Shown: positions 16,997-25,308 of the stretch, one piece after another | Numbering within the stretch: position 1 is the first letter of the stretch | Layout of the letters: each line of letters begins with the position of its first letter | NCBI GenBank assembly: GCA_003164295.1 | Contig: PLTA01000011.1 | Location: forward strand, 1 to 44,179 | Direction of reading: 5' to 3' | From: Candidatus Bathyarchaeota archaeon | Lineage (GTDB): Archaea > Thermoproteota > Bathyarchaeia > Bathyarchaeales > Bathycorpusculaceae | Length of the DNA stretch: 44,179 nucleotides | Translations under genes and position numbers: made by a program | Notes under the pieces: model-generated | Databases searched by the model: none | Seen by the model: the letters and a program-made list of their open reading frames with translations, nothing else | What the model was told of the DNA's origin: nothing

Positions 16997-18094
16997 TTAA
17001 GTCTTCTCTGTTAATACTGATTTTATTAACTTTTGGTATTTTTCTTCTATTATGTTCCAACTATATTTTTCTGCTTTTGCTCTGGCGTTCTTGCCCATGC
17101 GCTTGACTTCATTTGGATTGTCATGGAAATATTCTATCTTCTCTTTGATTGCATCAGAATCTCTTATAGGAATCACGAACCCGTCTTTTCCATCAGCAAC
17201 AAGTTCGCTAGATCCTGCCCCTTCAGTAACTATTACAGGTCTTCCATACGCCATTGCCTCCAAAACAGGAATTCCAAATCCTTCAGTGACGGAAGGCTGA
17301 ACATAAACAGAACAATCATTGTATACTGTTCCAATGTTATCCACAAATTCTAAAGAGAACACACCGAATGGAAACCAAATACCTGTTCCTCGGCCGACCA
17401 TGGATAATCTTCCTGAAAACTTTGGATTTTGCTTTAATTTTTGCCATGCCTGCACTAAGTAAAGCTGTCCGCGATCGGTAACATTGATGCCCACATGAGC
17501 TGCGCAAAAATCTTCAGGAAAACGAATTGAACTCTCTTCAGGCAAATAACATCCATGAGGGATAACAGTAATCCTGTTCTTTAAAGAAAGCTTAGTCGAT
17601 ATATAGTTAGCACTAAGTTTAGATGGACACAAAATCACATCCGAATTCTGAATATGCTGAGAATAGATACCCCATAGAAAGGGGTCAACCATTTGAGGAG
17701 AGGCGTATGATCCAAGTCCATTCCGTCGTTCGAACTCTTCCACGCTTATTTCAATGTTATGCGCAGAAATGTCAACAATTGTTTTTGCAGGTTTCAAAAA
17801 GCGCAGAGCCGTTCCGAAGGGTGACCCGTTGAAAAAAGCTAAATCTACTTTGTAATCTTTCAGCTCATAAGCAACCAGATAGTCCCACAGAAAAGACCGA
17901 GCAGTATCAGGTAATTGGAGAATTTTAGGTTTGATATCGGTTTCGGTTATTATTTTCTCCACTTGGGTCATAGAAGCTAGCGCTTTTGCTTCATGATGTG
18001 AAACATTACCAGAACCAGTGTCCAATGCAAAGTTTGTAGTAACAAAGATTGATTTGTAAGATGAGAAATTCTGGCTTAAATTTTTATTGCTCAT
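16997..18094 (-). CDS. GT4-family glycosyltransferase
   Basis: This 365-residue GT-B protein probably transfers a nucleotide-activated sugar to a surface glycan. The N-terminal Rossmann half has a Gly-rich TGSGNVSHHE loop. The C-terminal half holds the GT4 signature EGFGIPVLEAMAYGRPVIVT (E-x7-E) followed by GAGSSELV. No signal peptide or membrane helix is present, so it is cytosolic. ATG 18094 is preferred over GTG 18124 because GAGG lies nine bases upstream. Its promoter has the shared TTTCWGAAA element at 18146-18173. A Trm112-like gene follows. Donor and acceptor are not predictable from sequence. Confidence 0.85.
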   Translation of the reverse strand: MSNKNLSQNFSSYKSIFVTTNFALDTGSGNVSHHEAKALASMTQVEKIITETDIKPKILQLPDTARSFLWDYLVAYELKDYKVDLAFFNGSPFGTALRFLKPAKTIVDISAHNIEISVEEFERRNGLGSYASPQMVDPFLWGIYSQHIQNSDVILCPSKLSANYISTKLSLKNRITVIPHGCYLPEESSIRFPEDFCAAHVGINVTDRGQLYLVQAWQKLKQNPKFSGRLSMVGRGTGIWFPFGVFSLEFVDNIGTVYNDCSVYVQPSVTEGFGIPVLEAMAYGRPVIVTEGAGSSELVADGKDGFVIPIRDSDAIKEKIEYFHDNPNEVKRMGKNARAKAEKYSWNIIEEKYQKLIKSVLTEKT

Positions 18095-18145
18095 ATTCTT
18101 TGTCCTCAAAGAATTTCTTTCCACAAAATTTATCTCAGTTTTTAC

Positions 18146-18173
18146 TTTTAAGATAGACGGAAACTTTCTGAAA
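18146..18173 (-). promoter_or_regulatory. Shared promoter element 1
   Basis: Read towards the 18094 gene: TTTCAGAAA, 12 bp (GTTTCCGTCTAT), CTTAAAA. The box is 52 bases before the ATG. All eight copies have this 12-bp spacing. Confidence 0.75.
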
Positions 18174-18608
18174 TAGATAACCCGTAATGCTAAGCGATAC
18201 CTACCTCTTCCACAAGATATCTATAGATATTCATTCGTTCTTAACTTCCGCCTACTGAAATTGTTGGAAGTTGCATTGAGGATTGAAAGAAACAAAAGCA
18301 GATTGTGACCTTCAATGGACAGGGAGACAAGGGTTTGATATATGACAATTGGAGTAAAAAGTTCTGAAGGAACTATGATTGAGGAGCTATGTAGCGCTTT
18401 GTCAGCCAGCGGGAGTCAATCCAAGAAGAGCTAAACGGAATATTATCGCACAAGAGTCAGAAAAGCTAATTGCTCCCCTTTACCTTTTGGTTCTCTATGG
18501 CTCAAACAGAGTTCTGTTTACCTCATTAAGTGCGGTTCAAAGATTGGCATTGTATACAGTAAAGATATAGTCTATTCTTTAGATAGAAATTTTTAACTTT
18601 AAGCGCTC
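18174..18608. other. Intergenic stretch without a confident gene
   Basis: Only a 30-codon ORF at 18342-18434 (plus; MTIGVKSSEGTMIEELCSAL...) and a 63-codon ORF further on are open, and neither has supporting signals. The region separates two minus-strand glycosyltransferase genes and could hold decayed coding sequence. Confidence 0.4.
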
Positions 18609-19817
18609 TCAATTTGCAGTTACAAGTTTTGTATTATTTGCCATCTTATCTAAGAGGGGAACCCATTGATTTTCAACTATGTTGTCCCAACTAAACGGCA
18701 ATGCAAACTTTCTAGATTCTTCCCCATACTTCTTCACGAGATTACGATTGAAATATGCACCCTTTATACATTTGGCAATGCTATAAACGTCAGGCACCGC
18801 AGTTTCTGCATTAATAGGTGTTGTCTCAAGATTTAATCCGTTTCCCAACGATTTACATAGCCACCCATGACCGTGTACCAATTCAGTCATACTGCTGAAA
18901 TCATGACAAATATTCGGAATACCACATGCTTGTGTCTCCAATATAGGCATGCCGAATCCTTCACGTTTGCTACAAAGTAAATGTACGTCGAAGCAATTCA
19001 TCAATGTAGCTAAATCTTCCTCTGTAAGCATGGTATTGGCTATAGTCGGATCCATAAATCTAATTACATTATCCAGACCAAATTTATGCGAAATAGACGC
19101 TAAAGGCATACCATTAGGATCATTAGGAACTGTATGATACAACCAAATAATATTCTTAACATCAGGATTTTGATCTAGAAAATACCTCATTGCCTTCATA
19201 GATCTAGTGTGACCTTTTCGATCTTCTTTATCATTATTAGCCGCCACCGTGCCAAAAATAAACACATCATCCTCCGTGATACCGAATTTCTTTCTTGCCT
19301 CCTTCTTATCTAAAGGCTTGAAAATATCGACATTTACTCCATGGTATATATAATCGGAAGCTATTCCATAATTAGCTAAACATTTCTGTTGCCACTTGCA
19401 TAGTCCTATAATCTTGTGAAATTTTCTAGTGAACTCCAATATCTCTTCGGAATAATTTATTTGGTCCATTGGACCATATAATGTTGCTTTGGGTATAATC
19501 TTAGGAAAATCTCTAAACGCCCACCAGTCAGTAAAGAGTATGCCAACATCAATCTTGTACTGTTTACAATATTGAGCGGCAGAAGCTATGCCGAATGGTC
19601 CATCTTTAGAAGGTAACACTGGAATTTGGTAAGGAGGAAGTCCACCTGGCTCTGCGCCATAATATGCGGAGATAAATGGTTGAAATCCATATTTAGGTAA
19701 TCTTACGCATACTTCTCTTGTTGTTTTACCGTAACCCGAGGCTATCCAAGGAGCTACGCTATGCCAAAGTATTCTTAGTTTTGTATGCATTTGTTTACAA
19801 TTGTTAGCATCACTCAT
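18609..19817 (-). CDS. GT4-like glycosyltransferase
   Basis: This 402-residue cytosolic GT-B protein has an N-terminal WHSVAPWIASGYGKTTREV, the Gly-rich entry of a GT4 Rossmann half. At its C-terminus is EGFGMPILETQACGIPNICH (E-x7-E) followed by SSMTELV, the donor-binding signature. The middle has GTVAANNDKEDRKGH and IIWLYHTVPNDPNG, typical of GT4 enzymes close to mannosyltransferase-like members. It starts at ATG 19817 with promoter element 2 beginning 73 bases upstream, inside the 110-bp repeat. It is divergent from the first Cys-rich paralogue gene. Acceptor unknown; with the neighbouring glycosyltransferases it suggests assembly of a surface glycan. Confidence 0.83.
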   Translation of the reverse strand: MSDANNCKQMHTKLRILWHSVAPWIASGYGKTTREVCVRLPKYGFQPFISAYYGAEPGGLPPYQIPVLPSKDGPFGIASAAQYCKQYKIDVGILFTDWWAFRDFPKIIPKATLYGPMDQINYSEEILEFTRKFHKIIGLCKWQQKCLANYGIASDYIYHGVNVDIFKPLDKKEARKKFGITEDDVFIFGTVAANNDKEDRKGHTRSMKAMRYFLDQNPDVKNIIWLYHTVPNDPNGMPLASISHKFGLDNVIRFMDPTIANTMLTEEDLATLMNCFDVHLLCSKREGFGMPILETQACGIPNICHDFSSMTELVHGHGWLCKSLGNGLNLETTPINAETAVPDVYSIAKCIKGAYFNRNLVKKYGEESRKFALPFSWDNIVENQWVPLLDKMANNTKLVTAN

Positions 19818-19883
19818 GACTAATCACTCAGGATATCCATATTCTATTTGAACTCAGGAATTTTCCACTATTATGTTTGTTTC

Positions 19884-19993
19884 TTTTCCTTTTAAGAAAA
19901 AAGGTACCTTTCTGAAACCTACTTTGCCTATTAACCGCCAACTCATATTTTGGTAAAAAAACGATAATTTTCTCCGAAAGATTAAAAATTACA
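19884..19993. repeat. 110-bp exact direct repeat, copy 1
   Basis: Identical base for base to 23724-23833, 3840 bases away. It contains a minus-directed shared promoter element (19890-19917). Beyond it the two loci keep shorter matching blocks up to the ribosome sites of the two paralogous genes. Confidence 0.9.
19890..19917 (-). promoter_or_regulatory. Shared promoter element 2
   Basis: TTTCAGAAA, 12 bp (GGTACCTTTTTT), CTTAAAA, directed at the 19817 glycosyltransferase gene. This version lacks the CGTY core in the spacer. Confidence 0.7.
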
Positions 19994-20115
19994 ATTGAGA
20001 AGGCGTACATTTTTATGGCCTGGTAAAGTATCGGAATAATGATCTCGAATTTAACCTGGCGTAATTAATGTTGCATACCTGCAGAAGATAGTCATATCAA
20101 TAGTGAAGAATTTAA

Positions 20116-20143
20116 TTTCAGAAACCTTTCGTCCACCTTAAAA
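20116..20143 (+). promoter_or_regulatory. Shared promoter element 3
   Basis: TTTCAGAAA, 12 bp (CCTTTCGTCCAC), CTTAAAA, directed at the 20220 gene and divergent from element 2. Confidence 0.75.
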
Positions 20144-20219
20144 CTTGGAAATCTACTAACTATAATCGAGCTGTTCTAGCTTCGACAATTAAAAGGAAAT
20201 AAGAAAGGAGGTGAAAAGA

Positions 20220-21230
20220 ATGGCATTACAATATACGGGTATAAATGACTGCAATCGCAACTCAACGAGTAAGGGACAAAAAGGATGCACTTACTATGCA
20301 AATACTTCTAACCCATATCTTAACCCATCTGGACAAAGCAACAGCAGCTGTACTATAAGTTGGACTGGAACTCAGCCGAGATGTTACGTCCAGGGTAAAC
20401 AGGTTTGCAATCTGAGTTTTGACCTAGCGATCAGCTCAAATACAGCCAACAACGATGCCGAAATTGACTGTGTGATGAACGGAAGCGACACTATTCAATT
20501 GTGGCACAGCAGAATTTATGGTCATGACGTAACAGAAATAATCGATGTTTCGCAGTACAATTCTTACAACGACTCTGGCGCCAATACTTTGGTCTTTACA
20601 AACAAGTCCAATGTTGGTATGTGGGTAAGTAACTTGCGTATCATGAGAGAATATGGGATGTGCTACCTACCTTGCGACGCGAACAATACTTGCGCGAGCG
20701 GAGGAATGTGCGGAACAAACCAATGTAGTCCTGGTACAACTTATGCAGCAAATGGATCTTTGGATGGTGGACGGAATGATACCCCATGCAACTACGAAAG
20801 TTCCCACTGCATGAGCATGGATTCGTTTGGAACTGCAAGCGCCGGCTCTATTGTAGCTTTCGGTAGTCCCCTCACTTGGACGTTCCAGAATCCTGGTTAC
20901 GATTCAGGCGAAACTGCCAACTATAATGGTCCCGCCATCTGCTTCTTTAATCTCAACAACGTTAACATCGCTAGCACTTCCGCGGATAATGACGTTCGAT
21001 TCCAATTCAATTTGAACGGCAACAGCATCGCCACTATGTATAACAGTAGAGTGCCTGGCCATAGTACCTATGCCGGAATAGATCTAGTGAAATTCCCACA
21101 ATACTATAACGATGCTCCAAGCGCTATCAATACTGTCAAGTTATCAAACTATGACTCTTCGACGACAATCAAATTGACTGATCAAGGAGGGATCAATGTT
21201 TACCGCGTCTATAACGTAACATCCCCTTAG
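20220..21230 (+). CDS. Cys-rich two-domain beta protein, paralogue 1
   Basis: The protein has 336 residues from ATG 20220, chosen for AAAGGAGGTGA at 20204-20214; the upstream GTG overlaps that site. It has no signal peptide or membrane helix. The N-terminal half (about 40-145) and C-terminal half (about 215-332) are similar to each other: both have a WTG/WTF strand, an N/D-rich segment, an H/N-SR-x-x-GH motif (WHSRIYGHD and YNSRVPGHS), and a Y-x-x-YND motif before a closing strand. A Cys-rich linker (residues about 147-200) separates them. Nothing known was recognised. Its partner at 24058 has exactly the same length. Glycosyltransferase genes lie on both sides, so it may be a glycosylated or glycan-binding surface or virion protein. 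Confidence 0.6.
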   Translation: MALQYTGINDCNRNSTSKGQKGCTYYANTSNPYLNPSGQSNSSCTISWTGTQPRCYVQGKQVCNLSFDLAISSNTANNDAEIDCVMNGSDTIQLWHSRIYGHDVTEIIDVSQYNSYNDSGANTLVFTNKSNVGMWVSNLRIMREYGMCYLPCDANNTCASGGMCGTNQCSPGTTYAANGSLDGGRNDTPCNYESSHCMSMDSFGTASAGSIVAFGSPLTWTFQNPGYDSGETANYNGPAICFFNLNNVNIASTSADNDVRFQFNLNGNSIATMYNSRVPGHSTYAGIDLVKFPQYYNDAPSAINTVKLSNYDSSTTIKLTDQGGINVYRVYNVTSP

Positions 21231-21507
21231 TTTGCATACATGATAGCCCCAAGACAAATCTGCGATTTGCAACAGATTAACATCTCTTTTCCCCTTTTTA
21301 CATTTAAGAAAATATTAAAACTATTAACTTCAAATCATAAAATTGTTCAAAATAATTTTTCTTCTTTCAAAGCAAAAGTCAAACTGATTTTTATTTGGCG
21401 TTTAAAACGAAGATATTCTTTCACAAGAATTTTCTACAGTTCTGGCGCTCAAAACTAGCGAGAAATGATCTAAACTGATGGTTTGGAGATGGTGCGGAGG
21501 GTAAGCT

Positions 21508-23076
21508 TTACACTGTCGTTTTAACTGTCACTTTCTTTTTAAGCATTAAGACAACCACAGTAGCAACAACAATGACCGCAACTAACACTATGATTATTAT
21601 GAGCAGAATGCTAAAAGCTGTTGGGAAAGCAGAAGGCGTAGGCGATGATGATGGCGGCTGAGTTGAGGTTGGAGATGGTGGTGGTAGTGCTGCTTCAGTT
21701 TTGACCACGTAATAATTGTCGCCCGCAGGGGTTCCCGATGATTGATAGTAACCTACTACGGCGAAGCCTCCATCACTGGTTTCAATTAAGGAATTTCCCG
21801 CCCAAGATTGAAAGGGGCTTCCAAACGTTTCGTTCCACTGAGTATTTCCACCCGAATCCGTTTTAACAAGCCAAGCTACAGTTGAAGAGGTCCCTGGTTC
21901 GTATTCTGACGCTCCAGTAAATGCTAGTCCGCCGTCACTTGTTTGTATTACTGAATATGCATAATTATTTCCATTCGAACCGTTGGACCCAAAAACAGTC
22001 GGCACAGTGGTATAAGTCAATTGTCCAGTTCCTGCGTAAGTCTGGGTCCATGAAAGGTTGCCTGAAGAGTCTGTTTTAACGAGCAAAGCGTCATAGTCTC
22101 CTGAGCGATAAGCGTTAGTGAAACCTGCCAAGACATAACCACCATCGCTTGTTTGAATAACGGAGTTTGCCTCGTTATCATAACCAGCGCTTCCAAACGT
22201 CTTATTCCATTGTTCATTGCCATTTGAATCCGTCTTGACGAGTCCAAAGTAAAATTCTTGATTAATGTCGCTTGAGCTGATTTTTCCAGCTAAAGCATAT
22301 CCACCGTCGCTGGTTTGAATTACTGAGAAAGCTTCAGTGTTTGCTGGATTGCCAAATGTTTTAGTCCATAGCTGAGTCCCTGCGGAATTGAATTTTGCAA
22401 GCCAGAAATTGCTTTCATAGCGCCCGTTCAGCACTTGGTTAATTGTTGCGTAGCCTGTAACAACGTATCCACCATCGCTGGTCTGAACCATTGAGAAGGC
22501 AACGTCTGCCGCATTAAAAGTAATATTCCATAGAGCCTTACCTTCTGAATTAGTCTTTATCAACTCGGACCCCCCAATTAGCAATGCGTATCCTCCATCT
22601 TTTGTTTGTACCAAAGCCTGAATATTATCCGTAAATTTGTTAGTAGTATATTTGGCGTAACTCTGGTTCCACTCAATGTTTCCAGACGAATCTAGCTTGA
22701 CAAGGTATCCAGGTGGAACTCCGGTTTTGTAGTCACAATCACCACCGACTGCATACCCTCCGTCGCTTGTTTGAATGATGCAAGTGGCGGAAATCCCAAG
22801 TTCACTTGGAAGATTTTTTTGCCATTCCACCGCAGGGGCAGCTGAAGATACGGAGGTACTTGATAGAGGCAAGTTAGCGACGGGAATTGCGGGTATCTGT
22901 GGCACGGAAGCAGGGAGCAAACTGCTTGAGTAGAAAATGGATAACGAAGCGGCGAAAAGAGTTACAGTAAGCAGGATAACTATTGGAACAGAATATTGTT
23001 TCAGTTTTGTAGGTAGAGGATTAGGTGGCTGTGGACACCAATCTCTAAAATCCCTAAATCTTTTACGTAAACCCAT
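21508..23076 (-). CDS. Membrane-anchored seven-bladed propeller protein
   Basis: This 522-residue protein starts with a basic N-terminus, then a membrane helix (about residues 30-50). Seven copies of an (I/V)(Q/E)T(S/K)DGG-type repeat at about 50-60-residue intervals follow, implying a seven-bladed beta propeller, then a Pro/Ser linker and a second membrane helix near 487-512 with a basic tail. Both ends are therefore membrane-bound with the propeller probably outside. The ATG lies two bases after the Tfx-like gene, with GGTGA in that gene's end, so the two are translationally linked. Such propellers are frequent in archaeal surface proteins. Binding partner unknown. Confidence 0.8.
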   Translation of the reverse strand: MGLRKRFRDFRDWCPQPPNPLPTKLKQYSVPIVILLTVTLFAASLSIFYSSSLLPASVPQIPAIPVANLPLSSTSVSSAAPAVEWQKNLPSELGISATCIIQTSDGGYAVGGDCDYKTGVPPGYLVKLDSSGNIEWNQSYAKYTTNKFTDNIQALVQTKDGGYALLIGGSELIKTNSEGKALWNITFNAADVAFSMVQTSDGGYVVTGYATINQVLNGRYESNFWLAKFNSAGTQLWTKTFGNPANTEAFSVIQTSDGGYALAGKISSSDINQEFYFGLVKTDSNGNEQWNKTFGSAGYDNEANSVIQTSDGGYVLAGFTNAYRSGDYDALLVKTDSSGNLSWTQTYAGTGQLTYTTVPTVFGSNGSNGNNYAYSVIQTSDGGLAFTGASEYEPGTSSTVAWLVKTDSGGNTQWNETFGSPFQSWAGNSLIETSDGGFAVVGYYQSSGTPAGDNYYVVKTEAALPPPSPTSTQPPSSSPTPSAFPTAFSILLIIIIVLVAVIVVATVVVLMLKKKVTVKTTV

Positions 23077-23078
23077 GT

Positions 23079-23540
23079 TTATTCACCTGTTATTTTTGCA
23101 ATTAGAGCTTCTGCAAGTTTGGATGGCAAAATCTTGCTTGTATCGTCTAAAAGTAGGAAGTTGCGGTCTTTGGCTTCAGCAAGCAGGGCGTCTCGGCATA
23201 TTTGGAGCTTGCTGCATTTTTCGCAGTCTCCTTCATGTTTGTACCAGACTTGGACGCCGTTTTTGGCGCTGAAAGTGATGAAGGCTTGTGTTTTGAGGTG
23301 GCTGCTGTATCCTTTAAGGAATCCTCTATCTGCGTTGAGCGCTTCGATGTCAATTTTGTTAATCTTTGCTATTTCTTTGAGGGCTTCGTCGATTTTGAGG
23401 TTGGCAGTGTCGAGGGTCTGGTGGACTGTTTGGCGGGTTATGTTTAGTTTACGGGCGATGGTGGCTTCTGGAACTCCGTTGCTTTTGAGGTCCCACATTT
23501 GCCTTTGTTTTGGCGTTAAATATCCTAAACTTAGACTCAT
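23079..23540 (-). CDS. Tfx-type HTH regulator with Cys cluster
   Basis: In this 153-residue protein, residues 5-55 form a sigma-like HTH (LTPKQRQMWDLKSNGVPEAT, then ARKLNITRQTVHQTL) as in archaeal Tfx regulators. Residues 103-115 hold three Cys (CEKCSKLQIC), a likely metal site that could be a redox or metal sensor. It is transcribed ahead of the propeller gene with a two-base gap, so it may control that operon. A 17-bp perfect palindrome at 23571-23587 lies 31 bases before its ATG and is a candidate autoregulatory site. A shared promoter element lies further upstream, at 23730. Confidence 0.78.
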   Translation of the reverse strand: MSLSLGYLTPKQRQMWDLKSNGVPEATIARKLNITRQTVHQTLDTANLKIDEALKEIAKINKIDIEALNADRGFLKGYSSHLKTQAFITFSAKNGVQVWYKHEGDCEKCSKLQICRDALLAEAKDRNFLLLDDTSKILPSKLAEALIAKITGE

Positions 23541-23570
23541 ATTCCCACCACTCAGATGTAAGAGTCAAGA

Positions 23571-23587
23571 TACTTACAAAGTAAGTA
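23571..23587. promoter_or_regulatory. Perfect palindrome before Tfx-like gene
   Basis: TACTTAC-AAA-GTAAGTA, 7-bp arms with a 3-bp centre, 31 bases upstream of the regulator start. Candidate operator. Confidence 0.55.
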
Positions 23588-23723
23588 CTGATAGCTATGG
23601 ATATAAGGCTTTCCCATAGCCCATAATTATCGAAAACAAAATTTCAAAACCAGAAAAGAAATAGTTCTAAGAAAAGGTTTCATTTTCCCTTTAGGGGTTA
23701 TAATCGCTGATTTGGTGTTGATA

Positions 23724-23833
23724 TTTTCCTTTTAAGAAAAAAGGTACCTTTCTGAAACCTACTTTGCCTATTAACCGCCAACTCATATTTTGGTAAAAAA
23801 ACGATAATTTTCTCCGAAAGATTAAAAATTACA
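23724..23833. repeat. 110-bp exact direct repeat, copy 2
   Basis: Identical to 19884-19993. The flanking sequence after it also resembles that of copy 1 (GATCTCGAATTTAA at 20041 and 23881), showing that a segment larger than 110 bp was duplicated. Confidence 0.9.
23730..23757 (-). promoter_or_regulatory. Shared promoter element 4
   Basis: Same sequence as element 2, inside the second repeat copy. It points to the Tfx-like gene, 190 bases away, farther than the other elements are from their genes, so it may be a by-product of the duplication. Confidence 0.55.
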
Positions 23834-23951
23834 TTCAGGAAGACTTTCATTTCGATCCGTGTGCAGACCATAAGAAGAACGATCTCGAATTTAATTTGTC
23901 GCCTAATGTTGTATAACAGAGCAGATACCCATAATATATCGGAGAAGCTAA

Positions 23952-23979
23952 TTTCAGAAACCTTTCGTTCACCTTAAAC
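23952..23979 (+). promoter_or_regulatory. Shared promoter element 5
   Basis: TTTCAGAAA, 12 bp (CCTTTCGTTCAC), CTTAAAC, directed at the 24058 gene. Confidence 0.75.
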
Positions 23980-24057
23980 CTCAGAGTCCCTTTAACGGTA
24001 AATGCGAGCTGTTAAGGCTCAATAATGAACAGAAAAGTAAGAAAGGAGGTGAAAAGA

Positions 24058-25068
24058 GTGTCAAATGTAACGCCTGTAAGTACAGTAGATTGTAGCTATT
24101 ATTCAGCGATTCAGGGCCAAAAGGGAGTCACTTATTACGCAAATACCTTTAATCCATATCTGTACCCAAGTGGACAAAAAAACGATACATGGACTGTAAC
24201 CTGGACTGGTACTACGCCGAGATGTTATGGTCATTCTCCAAGCGTGTGCAATCTAAGTTTTGACGTCCTAATCAATTCAAATACTGCAGCCAATGACGTT
24301 CAAGTAAATTATAACCTTAACAACACCAATTCGCTTGGACCGATTTACCATAGCAGAATCCAAGGACACGACTTGACAGAAATAGTTGACATTACGCAAT
24401 ATAGTAGTTACAACGATGTTGGAGTCAATACGATTAATTTTTCAAACCAATCAAATGTTGGCGTTTGGATAAACAACTTGCGCATTATGAGAGAGTATTA
24501 TATGTGCAATCTACCTTTGGATATGGAAAATTTATGCACCGAAAACGGCTGTAGCAATGGTACGACTTACGCAGCAAATGGATCATTAGACCCGGGACGT
24601 AACGACTGCCCATGCAATTACGAACAATGCGGTGGTCTTAGCGTCACAGGATTTGGCTCATACAGCGGTGCAGGATCCTTAGTGCCCTATGGAGGTCCTC
24701 TCACATGGACATTTACGAATCCTGGTTACGCATCGGGTCAACCAGCAAATTATGTTGGTCCAGCAATCTGCTTCTTTAATCTCAACAACGTTGACATCAC
24801 TGGTCCCTCTGCTGATAATGACGTTCGATTCCAATTTAATTTGAACGGTAATAGTATTGCCAGTATGTACAATAGCCGTGTTCCTGGCCATACTAGCGCT
24901 GCTGGAATAGATCTAGTAAAATTTGGAGCATATTACAACGATGCTCCAAATGCTACCAATACTCTTAAGCTATCAAACTATACTCCTTCAGCAACTATCG
25001 TTTTGAAAGATGGTGGTGTTGGAAACATTAACATCTACCGCGTTTATAACGTAACCAAACTCTGCTAA
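24058..25068 (+). CDS. Cys-rich two-domain beta protein, paralogue 2
   Basis: The protein has 336 residues from GTG 24058, placed after AAAGGAGGTGA as in its paralogue; an open frame from 24025 runs through that ribosome site. It is similar to the 20220 product along its whole length, with the same duplicated halves: YHSRIQGHD and YNSRVPGHT, YSSYND and GAYYNDAP, and a Cys-rich linker. Some linker Cys differ (CENGC-like spacing lost or moved). No signal peptide. The two promoter regions are more alike than the coding regions. Function unknown; a paired or alternative surface or virion component is inferred from the glycosyltransferase context. Confidence 0.6.
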   Translation: MSNVTPVSTVDCSYYSAIQGQKGVTYYANTFNPYLYPSGQKNDTWTVTWTGTTPRCYGHSPSVCNLSFDVLINSNTAANDVQVNYNLNNTNSLGPIYHSRIQGHDLTEIVDITQYSSYNDVGVNTINFSNQSNVGVWINNLRIMREYYMCNLPLDMENLCTENGCSNGTTYAANGSLDPGRNDCPCNYEQCGGLSVTGFGSYSGAGSLVPYGGPLTWTFTNPGYASGQPANYVGPAICFFNLNNVDITGPSADNDVRFQFNLNGNSIASMYNSRVPGHTSAAGIDLVKFGAYYNDAPNATNTLKLSNYTPSATIVLKDGGVGNINIYRVYNVTKLC

Positions 25069-25094
25069 ATGGAATAACCCTTATCAAAAATCTT

Positions 25095-25125
25095 TTCCCT
25101 ATTTTTTTAATTTTTTTATTTAAAT
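25095..25125 (+). terminator. T-rich terminator
   Basis: Successive T-runs 20-60 bases after the stop of paralogue 2, typical of archaeal termination. Confidence 0.5.
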
Positions 25126-25237
25126 ATAACTTGTTTCATATTGAAATTTTCAATCTCAGCTAACCAAGTCAAAGCTATTTGTTTTTTAAGCCAAACCTAA
25201 AACAATCTTTTGATGACTTTTTTTATTTACAAGTATG

Positions 25238-25265
25238 TTTCTGAAACTATTCGTCTCTCTTAAAG
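25238..25265 (+). promoter_or_regulatory. Shared promoter element 6
   Basis: TTTCTGAAA, 12 bp (CTATTCGTCTCT), CTTAAAG, 44 bases before the start of the bifunctional glycosyltransferase gene. Confidence 0.75.
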
Positions 25266-25308
25266 AGTAGTAAAAGAATGCTAGAGATGACTGCGATAAG
25301 ACAAACCT

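Noticed and set aside
18379..18570. 63-codon ORF between glycosyltransferase genes
   Set aside because: No ribosome site, domain or conserved context; probably chance or decayed DNA.
19828..20010. 60-codon minus-strand ORF over the 110-bp repeat
   Set aside because: It runs through the shared promoter elements and the repeat; the second repeat copy does not preserve it.
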